Below are positions 33,617 through 44,182 of a stretch of DNA of 64,000 nt, piece by piece (position 1 is the first letter of the stretch; each line of letters starts with the position of its first letter). The stretch covers positions 266,753,692 to 266,817,691 of the forward strand of contig NC_081406.1 in NCBI RefSeq assembly GCF_030272615.1. Direction: 5' to 3'. This stretch comes from Cryptomeria japonica (lineage: Eukaryota; Streptophyta; Pinopsida; Cupressales; Cupressaceae). Below the pieces are notes generated by a model. The model searched no databases. It had not been told where the DNA came from and was given only the letters and a program-made list of their open reading frames with translations. Position numbers and translations under genes: made by a program.

Positions 33617-36538
33617 ATGGCTTCAGTATCGCACTCTAGTTCTAGTACACCCGTTGATTCGGTAGATTTCATCCAATGGAAGGCAAAATATAATGCACTA
33701 TCCCAAATACCCACTAGTGTTATAGTTGAGGAAAGTATTTCAGATTACATTGACTGTAAAATTGAAGACCTAGGATCTCTATTGATCCATTCTCAGTTGA
33801 GTTTTTTCTGTGGAAAGGACAAGAAGATCAAATCAGAATTCAACATCTTGGAAAAGAAGAAGCTTCACAATGCGGTCTATTTCCTTGAAGAATTCCCAGA
33901 TGATCACATCCGCATCATTCTAAGCAGAGTGAATGGTGACAAAATGTATTTGGAATGAACACATGACATCACACTGGAAGTGATTCATGTCGTCACCAGT
34001 TTCTGTAACGTTGGAGAAGTACCAGCCCTAAGGAACATCAGCAAGACCAAAATGACCAAGCTCACTGGTTCTGTGAGTGACCAACAAGGAATGACCATCA
34101 ATACCATCAAGGACAATCTGGTCAAGTATGCCTACATGGTGATAGGTTACTAGACATTCCATGCTAGCAGAATTAAGTCTGTCTCTGCTGCAGCAGTAAA
34201 TGCTGGCTATAGGATGATCATGGAAGATGTCTCGTTTGATTTATGCACCTGTATGCAAAGGCAGCTACTAGTGAACCTAAAGTCAATCAAATAGGACAAT
34301 GCCTTGAGATTTAAATTCGGACAACTATTGGTCAGATTGTTCTTCTACTTCCAAGGCTACTTCCTAGGAGTCGGTGATATTTAGTGGTCTGCTGACCAAC
34401 TGGTTACAAAGCAAATCAAGGAAAGTCTTCAAGCGGTTGGAACCGGTTATCCTAAAGTCCTGAACAAATACTTTGATGAGTTCAGACACAAGATGAGCCA
34501 AAGGGTGAGAATATCTGGTGATATTGTCAAGAAGTATGAAGAGGACATCTGCTTTATCATCAAAGTAGATGAGTGCATAATGGAGGTTGTTGAGCCCAGA
34601 AAGGAAGAAGTGGAGCCTATGGGTTATGAGGTGATGTACGACATGCTAGATGGGTATGCTTCTACCCTACTTGCCTCACTGCTTGATCCTAAAATGAAGA
34701 GAATTGGCACCTATCTGGAGAGGGTTACATCGGTTGAGGAGCCCTCTATGAAGAAAGGAAAGGTAGTACCATCTATATCAGCACCAGTTACTTCAGCAAG
34801 TCCTAAAGTGACCAAGCAGTCACTGGCAAAGAAGAAACTGGAAGTTGCACCCGCCAAAGTATTTGAGAGAAAATGGAAGACAAAAGGCAACACACCGGAC
34901 TCAGAAGATACAAAATCTGAAGAAAAGCCTAAGAAGACTAGGAAAACAAGAAAGAAGACAAAGACAACCAGCAATGAACCAGCATCATCAGCACCGATAA
35001 ATATTGATATTTCCTCTTACAAACCTTTGACACATTGTCAAAGAACTATTAAGAACATTAGGAGAAAAGTGCTGAGTGATTTGGCATATTATTTTGATGA
35101 TTTCAATGATAATGAGAAGGAGGAAGTAGAACAAGAAGTCATTCAATATTTATGTATTAATGACCGATCGCCATCAGAAATTAAATCTGTGACATCGGAT
35201 TCTTTATATAATTCTTTAGACAACAAATGGCGCATTGCCATAGAAAAGGAATAGGAGATAAGAGAGGAAATATTTGCTCAATATTTTCTTGATGTGTCTA
35301 ATTCTGAACTTTATGAAGTTATGGAAAAATATGAAGGCCTCTTCTTTATGCGAAGAAGGAAACTCTTGTTGCTAGAAGGGAAAGTCCTTGAGGTGGTAAA
35401 AGATACCCACTCTCATGCCCAGGCAGCTCTGAGACTGCACCAAGTGTCCGAAGCCAACAAAAAGGTTGAACAAGAACCAGAAATAGAAAAATTGGATGAG
35501 ATGTATAACAGTGAAGGAGAACATGACACTGAGCAAATGGACCCTATTGATGTTGATTCTTTGGACGGTAAAGATGTTACTCCGGATACACCAACAGAAA
35601 TGGTAGGATAGGAGAAATAGGACAAGAAAAAGAGAAAGGAGGAAGCGAAGAGGAAACAGGCAGAAGAAGAGAAGCAAAAGGAAGAGGAGAAGAGAAATGA
35701 AGAAGAGAAGAGAAAAGAGGAAGAGAAGAGAAATGAAGAGGAGAAGAGAAATGAAGAACAGAAGAGAAATGAGGAAGAGAAGAGAAAAGAAGAGGAGAAG
35801 AGAAAATAGGAAGAGGAGAAGAAGAAGAAGAAGGAAGAAGAGAAGAAATGGGAAGAGGAGAAGAAGAAGAAGGAAGAAGACAAGAAATAGGAAGAGGAGA
35901 AGAAGAAGAAGAAGAAGAAGAAGAAGAAGAAAGAAGAGGACAAGAAACAAGAAGAGGAGAAGAAGAAGAAGAAGAAGAAGGAAGAGGAGAAGAAATAGGA
36001 AGAGGAGAAGAAGAAGAAGAAGAAGGAAGAGGAGAGGAAAGAAGAAGAGAAGCGGAAAGAAGAAGAAAGGAAGAAGGAAGAAGAGAAAAGAAAGAAAGAA
36101 GCTAAGGAGCAGAAGAAGGCAGAAGAAGATAAGGAAAAATCCAAGTAAAAGGAGGAAGTGGAAAAGAGTGTACATGTAGAGACCCCAAAGGCAACTGGTG
36201 GTAAAGCCAAACCAGCTGACATCACCAGTCCCATTGACCTCCAGTCTGCAAATGAAACAGAGCTACTGCAAAGTATTAAGCTTGCTCAAGAGCAACTGGA
36301 AGCACTAAGGAGGAAAAAGGAGGAAGATGTGATTCAAACTGTGGTGGAAACTCTCACCAGTTTGATTCTCGGTACCAATCTCCCAAGTACCGATTCCTCT
36401 CTAGATCAATTGAAGCTCCTATGCACAGTTGTAGAGGACCAAGTGCAATGTCTGGAAGATGTTGCTGAAGCCAATGCAAAAAAGAAGCATCAAAAGGCTC
36501 TGAACACTGCTTTGGTAGAGAAGTTAAATGAGCTCTGA
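33617..36538 (+). pseudogene. Large second ORF (about 970 codons) of element A, unknown function
   Basis: Starts MASVSHSSSSTPVDSVDFIQ. From 33617 to the TGA at 36538 everything lies in one frame with no frameshift, only premature stops, most of them TAG (34152, 34290, 34381, 35252, 35609, 35618 and several in the E/K region). Residues 1-420 look globular (EEFPDDHIRIILSRVNGDKM, FGQLLVRLFFYFQGYFLG). Then comes a basic P/K/T-rich segment (KKTRKTRKKTKTTSNEPASS), then YYFDDFNDNEKEEVEQEV. Next is about 170 residues of almost pure E/K/R, a likely single charged helix. A coiled-coil tail follows (LLQSIKLAQEQLEALRRKKE ... VEDQVQCLEDVAEANAKKKH). No pol or zinc-knuckle motif. The order of parts resembles the ORF of element G. 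I do not recognise the family. Confidence 0.6.
35626..36150 (+). repeat. Near-pure polypurine stretch (GAAGAGAAG-type), about 500 bases
   Basis: The plus strand is almost only A and G, made of GAAGAG, GAGAAGA and GAAGAAGAA steps, with rare T or C (mostly in AAATAGGAAGAG and GACAAGAAA). It encodes the E/K/R helix of the ORF. The opposite strand gives long leucine/serine/phenylalanine frames that are only its mirror. Confidence 0.95.
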
Positions 36539-36866
36539 TCCGATCTACAGAAGGACATAAAATATGTTTCACTCTTTATTGTCATAAACTCTTATGATTT
36601 TAATGATAATGGAAACAGGGGTTATTCAGCTGTACTTTGTCATTGTTGGCAAAGGGGGAGTAGTATTCTGTATTTAAAATTTTGATGCATGTTATGTATA
36701 CTTTCATGTTTATCTTTGTAAGGGAGTAGTATACATTGTATTTTCTACAAAAGGGGTAGTGTGTATGCTTAGGGGGAGTAATTTTGATTATGGCATATTT
36801 TTGTTGTAAAACACTTAGATGTCAAAAATTTTCCTAAGTGTTGCCATCGATGCCAAAGGGGGAGAT
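36539..36866 (+). other. 3' region and polypurine tract of element A
   Basis: Contains several GGGGGAG or AAAGGGG motifs (36651, 36750, 36771) and the proper tract AAAGGGGGAGAT at 36855-36866, just before the LTR TG. No ORF of note. Confidence 0.75.
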
Positions 36867-38063
36867 TGTAGGCATTTTTGATAATGATGTTGTGATTGTC
36901 ATTGACGGACACACACTTGCTTTGAGATCACTTTTTGTATGTATAATTTATTCTCAATCGATATGTGTTCCAAACCGGTATTATGTATTATAGTCTTTAG
37001 ACTATCGGTGTTTTGCAGAAAGTGTTTACTGATCTCAAGTAGTATGAAGACCTCAAGCGGTTCGAGGATCTCAAGTGATACAGAGGAACTGAAGCGACAA
37101 TTATCATTTTCCCAGTCTTCATTTTTGGACAACCGGTAATCAATTTAATGTTTGAACCGGTATTACTCTGTGATGAGTTACCAACCGATAATCAGTAAAG
37201 TTGTATGAACTGGTAATACTTTGTGATGAGTTACCAACCAGTATTTTTGTGATTAGTTACAATCCACTGACACTTTGACGGTGATTTTGTGTCATGTCAT
37301 CAAATGTGTCTAGATGCAATGAACCTAGGAACTTGCAATGTAATCCTATTGGACGAACATGAAATCAGATTTATTATTAAGGACATCATGTCTAGGGTTT
37401 TAGGAGATGTAGTTGTTAGGGTTTTTTGGTGGTTGATGAGTTTTTGTATGTGCGATCTTAGAAGAGAAGATCAAGATTGTGTGCTGTAATAGAGTGTGGA
37501 ATTACTAAAGACTAAAGTAATGTTGAAATGCATTAGCAATGAGCTATCATGGATCTAACCAAGCAGACTGTGCTATTTGATAGATCATTCACTTGTTGAT
37601 TACTCACATCTTCGACAAGTCTGAAACCCTTAACCGGGTAGGCCCAGAAAAGCCTTTGTAAATCCTCTAACAAGGTGGTTCACAAGTGTGGATATGAAAT
37701 CCTCTCACAAGGTAGTCTTTAATCGGACTTATCTCCTAACAAAGATTAAGATCCCTAACAGGATCTATTCTGGTGAAGAACATTGTATGACCTTAACCAG
37801 TTTGGTTACTATTCTACAGATAGTTACTTGTGAGTTTCATCTCACCATGGTTTTTCCCATTTGGGTTTCCACATCAAAATCTCTTGTGTTATGGTGATTG
37901 TGCTTCTGTGGGTGAATGCCTTATTTGTTGTTTGGTTTGCATTTGTGTTAATTGGTTTGTTAGTAAATATGTTATACTGGTTTATTGACAAACTGTTTAA
38001 GTGTTTAAGTTCAGTATTTTTTGGTATACTAATTCACCCCCCCCCCCCTCTTAGTATTCATCA
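36867..38063 (+). mobile_element. 3' LTR of pol-less element A
   Basis: 1,197 bases from TGTAGGCATTTTTGATAATG to TATTCATCA. It pairs with 30725-31857. It is 64 bases longer, mainly from extra sequence near 37050 and 37400 (TTAGGAGATGTAGTTGTTAG). It is followed by TAAAC and the resumed RNase H frame of copia E. Confidence 0.93.
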
Positions 38064-38278
38064 TAAACATTTCAAAGATTCCTGTTATACATTCAAGAAG
38101 AAAGCATATGTCAATTAAATATCATTATTTAAGGGAGAAAGTGGTTGAAAAGGAAATTTGGTTGGAATACATTTCTACAAAGGAATAAATTGTAGATATT
38201 TTCACTAAGGCATCGATGAAGGATTCGTTTGAGTTTCTTCAGGAGAAGCTTGGGGTCATTGCCCCTCCTTCTAGCTAG
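38064..38278 (+). pseudogene. pol: Copia E RNase H end (right part)
   Basis: Continues, after the duplicated TAAAC, the RNase H frame broken at 30724: ISKIPVIHSRRKHMSIKYHY, then LEYISTKE-stop-IVDIFTKASM and LGVIAPPSS, ending with TAG at 38276-38278. The stop in KE-stop-IVDIF stands where copia proteins have glutamine. The fit of both sides shows that A is a clean insertion. Confidence 0.92.
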
Positions 38279-38679
38279 GTGCATTATGGGGAAGCATCTT
38301 TCTAGGGGGAGCATTCATGCCTATTTCTTTTCCTCGATTGATGTTGTGGCTTCTCTCAGGGGGGGCAGTGGTGAGTAGTAGTGAGCAGTGGTATGCAGTG
38401 TTCTTGTGACCTTTATCCTTGATGGCAAAGCGGGGGAGATTGGGAGAGATTGGAAGAGATTGGAAGAGATTGAGAAATATTGAGAAATTGAGTAATAGGT
38501 GTTTGAGTAGTATATCTTATAATGCAGTATATCTTATCATATTCTGAGCAATGTGTTTTGGGAGAGTTTGTGTTAGTTTTGACAGAGTTTGAGAGATATT
38601 GAGTAGTATTCTTCTTCTTTGATTTTTGGTTGAAGTGCAAGTTTTATCAAGTGTTTCCATCAATAACAAAGGGGGAGAT
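38279..38679 (+). other. 3' untranslated region and polypurine tract of copia E
   Basis: Includes AGGGGGAGCATTCATGCC near 38305, a GGAAGAGATTGG short tandem repeat (38434-38475), and the polypurine tract AAAGGGGGAGAT at 38668-38679. Confidence 0.75.
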
Positions 38680-39846
38680 TGTTAGAAATATGAGTTGATG
38701 TGTTGTTGTGGTTGTCATTGATGTCAAACTTGTTGTTCTGGTTTGATCCATAATGTCTATGGTGTAGAGTTTTCTTGTTGTGTTGGTTGTTCTTTAGGTG
38801 CTTGGGTTTGGAATCTATTGTTGTTGTTGATTATTATTGTTATCTTCATTGGATATAGTTTCGGTATCATGGATATGATGGTTCTGAGGTCTAGAAACAA
38901 CTTTGTGTTGTCCATCTATTGTGGTATTGTTCATTGTTGGTTGTGAAATTCTATGTTTGACCTATCCTTAGGTCCAGATATAATTTGTGGAAGCATGTGA
39001 TGTTTTGTGGGTCTCACCGTAGCATGTGGAGATTCAGATTTGAGTTGTTTTCTTTGGAGAGTATGTTTTTATCGATAATTGCTTATATGGTTGTGTAACA
39101 TAAGGATATGTTGTTGGTTAGATTTTGATGATTGTGGATTGGTGAATTAATCTTTTGAAGATGTGCTTTGGTCATCTCCTTCTCTTAGAGTGCATCAACA
39201 TGTGTGTTTTTGGTTCAAAAAGTATATTTTGATTCAGGTCGACTTGTTTTAAGTTTTGATGATCTATCTTGTATATAAGGAATTTGGATGTTTGAGTTAG
39301 AGAACAAGAATGGGAGAGAGTGTAGATGATGTGGTGAAGTGTAAAGATAAGAGGAAGTGTGAGAAGTGAAGAAGACTTGTGTTCTAATTATATGCAAGTT
39401 GTGCTAAGATTGTGATAGAGAGTTGAGATAGAGTGTTGGTAGTTTAGATTGAAGTTGTGTGTGTTGATGTTGGTCGCTTGATGCAGAGTTAAAAGACAAC
39501 TTGATGATGAAGAGATCCTTCTTTTCAGATCATTTCTTTGTATCTTGCCTTGAATATAGTTAGCTTCAGGTTTTGCAAGTCCTCTTTGTATCTTTTCCTA
39601 TGAGTAGTTAGCCTTGGTGTACAAGTTTTGAGCAGTTAGCTATATCCTTTTGTAGTCATTTCATATATAGTGGATTATCTTGTGGATTGAATCTCACCAT
39701 GGTTTTTCCCTATTTGGGTTTTCCACGTATAAGTCTTGGTGTTCATGTGTTGGATATGCATTGTTTATTAAATGTTTATATGCTACCATAATTGTTGTTT
39801 GGAATAATTCATCCCCCCCTCTCTCGGCCCTTCCTTGGGTTCAACA
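38680..39846 (+). mobile_element. 3' LTR of copia E
   Basis: Starts TGTTAGAAATATGAGTTGAT right after the polypurine tract and ends CTTGGGTTCAACA, with the CCCCCCTCTCTC stretch typical of copia LTR ends in this window just before. No second copy of this LTR is in the window. The right boundary could instead be at 39889, in which case the following gypsy would use it. Confidence 0.65.
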
Positions 39847-39889
39847 ATTTCATATTATCTTCCTCATTTGTGCAAGTTATTTCATTACA
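39847..39889 (+). mobile_element. Possible residual 5' LTR end of gypsy K
   Basis: Ends ATTTCATTACA two bases before a tRNA-iMet-type PBS. It is probably what remains of the K LTR to the right of the E insertion. Confidence 0.4.
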
Positions 39890-39891
39890 AG

Positions 39892-39903
39892 TGGTATTAG
39901 AGC
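39892..39903 (+). other. Primer-binding site of gypsy K
   Basis: TGGTATTAGAGC, one change from the initiator tRNA-Met site. Confidence 0.75.
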
Positions 39904-40402
39904 ATGATCTTGGCACTGTGAAGACAAGGATTTTTCATCAATTTTGGAGGTCATTTGGAAATCACATATCTTTCAAATTTGAGTGATCTATGTTCTAATT
40001 TTTAAAGGGTTTTGAAGATCATATTGAAGCATCTCCAGTCCATTTTTTAATAAAATAGGAGAAAATTCAAGCAAGTTATTGCAGAATTAGGATTTCTACC
40101 CAATTTTTTAACGATGTGCATATGCTTTAGATTTGAGTAAATTGCTTCCTAATTTTTAAAGGGTTTTTTAAAAGGTTATTAAAGATTATACAATCCAATT
40201 TTGAAATAAATTGGGGCAAAAATAAGTGACTTATTGCAAAATTAGTGTTTCTAATAATTTCACTCTTAAGGTTGCAAATCTACCAATTTTTGTAGAGATT
40301 TTTCTAGGTAAGTGTTAGATTGACCATATATAGTTACAATAAAAGTTTTAGATCATTTATATTATATTTTTGTGATTTATTGCAAAATTATTATTTTCTA
40401 TC

Positions 40403-41500
40403 ATGAAAGGGCCTTCTATAAGAGAAAAAAAGAATTTTTCCACATTGGGAAAATCTCTTTACAAGGATGATAGAACAATTGAGGATATTATTCCTAATGA
40501 ATAAATTAGCAAGGTCAAGGAATAAATCTCCTTAATGAAGGGGGATATATATCGACTAAAAGGAGATATGAAGAACATGGAAGTAGATTTATCCAACATA
40601 AAGAGCATGTTTACCAATATATGAATGGATCAAGAAAGGATGACTCAAGCAACCAAGTTAAATCATACAAGTCAATGAATATTGATTTAAATTCCAATAC
40701 TCATTTGGGATCTAGAAATTGGATACCAAAAGTGGATATGCACAAATTTGATGGCAATGATCCACTAACATGGATAAATAAAATAAAGAATGTTTTGATG
40801 TGCATCAACTACCAAGTGGACAAAAGGTGCCTATAATATCCTTATATTTAGAGCCTGAGCAATTAATTTGGTATTAATGGCTATGTACTCAACAAGAAAA
40901 AAAGGGTCTCAAATCCTCATGGTCAGTCTTTTTAGGGGAGCTACAATCATAGTATATTGATAGTGTGACTTACAACTTCTTCAGTCAACTAGCTAAACTT
41001 CAAGAAACGGGATTTGTAAAGGATTACACTCAATTTTTTTTAAATCTATCTATGAGAGTGGATACAATTATAAAGGAGAACTTGAATGACTTGTTTTTGG
41101 GAGGTCTCAAAGACCACATTGAATATGAGGTATGCATATTTAATCCTACCTATAAAAATGAGTGTTTTATCTTAGCACACTAGGTAGAGGAGAAATATTT
41201 AATTTCCAAAAGAAAGGGGTTAGTGTGATAAGAGCGAAAGGGTTATGAACACCTCATCCTCAACCCACTAGATTAACATTAGAAAAATTGAGTATCTAAT
41301 AGAGAAAAAGGTTTATGTTTTAATTGTGATAGAGAATATAGTCGAGATCATCAATGCAATAAAGAGAAGTTGTTCTATATTGAAGGTTCAGACGAGGAAA
41401 AAGAGGAAGAACAAATATTTGAATGTGACAAAGAATTAAATGAGGAATCACGTGATTCTCAACCAATCACCTCTTGTCATGCACTTGCTGGTTTTACTAC
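40403..41500 (+). pseudogene. gag: Gypsy K gag (chromovirus type)
   Basis: Probable start MKGPSIREKKNFSTLGKSLY. After frame changes it gives VDMHKFDGNDPLTWINKIKN, the classical Ty3 Gag motif (PxFDGxDPxxWI), then QLAKLQETGFVKDYTQFF and LFLGGLKDHIEYEV of the retrotransposon Gag domain. At 41316-41357 is CFNCDREYSRDHQC, spaced CX2CX7HXC as in plant chromovirus Gag zinc fingers (CFKCGEKWSPGHKC type). The acidic tail EGSDEEKEEEQIFECD follows. At least three frameshifts and several stops. Protease follows. Confidence 0.75.
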
Positions 41501-41540
41501 CCCATAAACAATCAAAGTAGTGGGTTTCTTAAATAAGGTG

Positions 41541-41734
41541 AGAGTGGCAACGTTTTTTATTAAGCAAAAATAGGTTTTGAGGGGACCCGAAACCCCTTAC
41601 ATCAAAATCCAAAGATAGAGCATTAAAGCAACTAGACCGAGACTAATAACAAAGAAACAAAATAGGTTGCTATAGAGAAGGACAGTAGAGACACAACAAC
41701 CAAAGAAAAGAACAACAAAAATCCAGAGTTGCAA
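41541..41734 (-). mobile_element. Short 5'-truncated LINE tail (174 bases) with target duplication
   Basis: Direct repeats AGAGTGGCAA (41541-41550) and AGAGTTGCAA (41725-41734) flank a 174-base insert. On the minus strand it ends GGGGTTTCGGGTCCCCTCAA then AACC and AATAAAAAAC, an A-rich LINE end. The same tail occurs at 45559-45583 on the plus strand. Confidence 0.8.
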
Positions 41735-41865
41735 AGTTGATAGAGTTAGGTAGTATTCATAACTTCATCAATGAAAAGTTGGCTACATGTTTGAATTGTT
41801 TTATATATCTAGCTCCTAAGTTTTAAGTTTTGATTGTAGATGGTGGTACAATTAGTTGTTCTAGA

Positions 41866-41870
41866 AAATG
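41866..41870 (+). repeat. Target-site duplication of element B, left
   Basis: AAATG, repeated exactly at 57236-57240 after the right LTR. Confidence 0.9.
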
Positions 41871-42391
41871 TGTTAGAACATAATATTATTAGGGGTCACA
41901 CGCTTGTAATATTTATATAGTGTTGTAATATAAGGTTATAAAACCTTATATATATTATATGCTTTATAATCATATCTCATTTGAAATAATTATAATCTAA
42001 TAACTATTAAATTATTAATTATTTATGAATGAGAGTTATCGAAAAGATGTGACTAGTGAAGCCACCCTTCCTCTTATATTTAAGGAGGTTATCTCTCATT
42101 TGAGAGGTGTAAAAAATTGGAGCTTTATAGAAAGTTGTATCACTATGCGCAAGAGGTATTATAGTCCATGTAGAAGTATGTGGATGAGTATCCCCAGGTT
42201 CAAGTCTAGTTTATGATAGACTACATTTGTAAGTGTTTTAATAAAATGAAGCTTTATGAGGTTTTTTCTCGAAAGGGTTTTCCCCATGTATATCTTGTGT
42301 AATGTGTACATATATGCATGTATGATTCTCATTTCATTTAATTTATATCTTGTTTATAATTATTAGTATCCTAAGATCTTAATTTCTAGCA
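41871..42391 (+). mobile_element. 5' LTR of element B
   Basis: 521 bases, TGTTAGAACATAATATTATT to TTAATTTCTAGCA. It is paired with a 521-base LTR at 56715-57235. It is immediately followed by the PBS TGGTATTAGAGCC (42392-42404). Confidence 0.95.
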
Positions 42392-42404
42392 TGGTATTAG
42401 AGCC
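42392..42404 (+). other. Primer-binding site of element B
   Basis: TGGTATTAGAGCC, matching initiator tRNA-Met with one change and directly adjoining the LTR. Confidence 0.85.
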
Positions 42405-44166
42405 TATTAGGCTATACTAATCATTTTTAAATATTATACTAGAAGATATGAAGAACTTGATGGGAAACATCTATATGCCCAATGGAAACATATGCAAGGT
42501 GATATCTAAAATTATTATTCATGTTTTATTTTCTAACATACTTGAATGAAATTCCTTTCAATGGATTCTTGTGCTATATTTTTTTACTGCCACTAGACTT
42601 GTTAAATTAAATATATAAAAATAAATAGATAAAACCTTATATTCCCTTTTTGCGTCTCTCACTTTCATAAAAAGTTTGAAGATCTTATATCACTACAAAA
42701 TATGTGAAACCTATTTGAAAACCTCGTTGTCCTCAATCTACACAAATAAAACCTTTCTATAATACACCTAATGTGTCCTTTTATTTTAAAATCAATTTAT
42801 TTTATATATGTTTTTTTAATAAATTATCAATTTTAATTTTAATTTAAAAAAAAAAATTCAAATAATTTTTATTTATGATTTATATATATTTCTCTAATAA
42901 ATTTTCCTACATACATTTCTCCTACTTAAGGGAACTCCATTTTGCCTTCTTAATTTATTATTCATTCCTACTTTCATGATATACTTCTCTCCATTGGGCT
43001 TTAGTCGTCTATTTATCAAAGCTTTTGGAACATGGTAGCATGTTCTATGGAGAAGATTTTAACCCTGAATCTTGTATTTCACTGCTATGAAGCATACATA
43101 AATTTAACAAATTAGGAAACTATTTGCACTAGTAAGATCTTCATATTACCTTAACTTTCAAAATATTAAATCTACACATTTATCTTTGTAGCTTTGGAAT
43201 CCACCACTATCTCCAATAGTGTAACTAACATTATTTTTCCTTATATTTATTAGTTCCTACCCCGCATGGAACTATTGGTGAGAGTTTGAAATAAACAGTT
43301 ATTAAAATTATTTTTGAACAACCAATAGCATGGCTTGATTTTTGTTGTGTTCAAGTTACGTAAAGTCTAATTCAATGTTTGCAAAGATATGTGATCGATC
43401 TTTAACGATTGCCTGCAAAGTGGGGATGTTGGCAGGTTGTTGTTGGCCGACGCAGAGGTATCTCAGACCCCAATGCAAGAGAATGTACCAAAAATAATGT
43501 CTCTGTCATTGTGCTGCAGGGCATTTATTCAATAGTCTAGACATGGTGAATGTTATGGATATAGAGAGTTACATGCTCTGGAGCCTCTTAAGAGAGGGTT
43601 TTTTTAATGGAAAAGAAATTGGTGGTGTGGTTAGCTCTAGAATGAAATCCTAGGCACTGAAAGCAGTTCTGATTAAGATCTATATAAATATAAATGAAAA
43701 ATATTAGATTGGTCTTTAATAAAATTTACGAAAAAGATTGATTTAGAATTACGGGGAAATTTGTGCAAGCTCTCCAATATTGCCATCTCTCCAATTTTTT
43801 TTGTTTCCTCGACAGACTGGTGGCACATAGACTACAAGACACAAATTTTCTATAGACAATGACGTAGCATTATGAAAAACAATTCACATGCCATTCTACA
43901 CACATGCTTTGCAAGGTAGTTGCAAAGATAAAATCTAGGAAAAATATCCAACCAACGGAAATTGGGAAGGGAAGTGTTAATTTTTTTTGGTTGAACACAC
44001 TCTACCTCTTACTAATCATTGTTTTATGTTGCTTCTTTTGTGTTTACAGCTGTAGAGATAAGTCTTGTTGATAAAGCATTAAAATTTCAGGTGTCTATTG
44101 TAAAAGAAAAGCATTTGCATGTTTGTTTGTGGAAAATTAAAAACATTGATTTAGCATGTGATTGTT
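42405..44166 (+). other. Internal region of element B, left part, no clear gene
   Basis: AT-rich sequence without a convincing ORF. A short piece at 43376-43700 weakly resembles a decayed plant repeat protein but is not supported enough to call. No gag or pol motif is visible, so B looks non-autonomous. Confidence 0.5.
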
Positions 44167-44182
44167 AACATTTAGTGTTTAA
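44167..44182 (+). repeat. Target-site duplication of LINE insert, left
   Basis: AACATTTAGTGTTTAA; the partner at 45584-45599 differs at one base (T/C). Confidence 0.85.

Larger units (their letters stand above)
41501..41870 (+). pseudogene. pol: Gypsy K protease (left part), split by a LINE tail
   Basis: KVVGFLNKVRVAT leads toward the active site, which is interrupted at 41551 by a 174-base LINE tail and resumes at about 41735 as LIELGSIHNFINEKLA, the degenerate form of LIDSGSTHNFI. The catalytic D has become E and the S has become L. It continues to DGGTISCSRKC and is cut at 41870 by the LTR of element B. Codons that fit its continuation (HNINYLWD) are at 57241-57264. Confidence 0.7.

Noticed and set aside
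35372-36234. Long minus-strand frames rich in Leu/Phe/Ser over 35372-36234
   Set aside because: They are the complement of the polypurine stretch on the plus strand; composition alone explains their length.
43376-43700. Weak pentatricopeptide-like phrases (SGDVGR in one frame, NGKEI..VV in another)
   Set aside because: The two phrases are in different frames, interrupted by stops, and too short to separate from chance.
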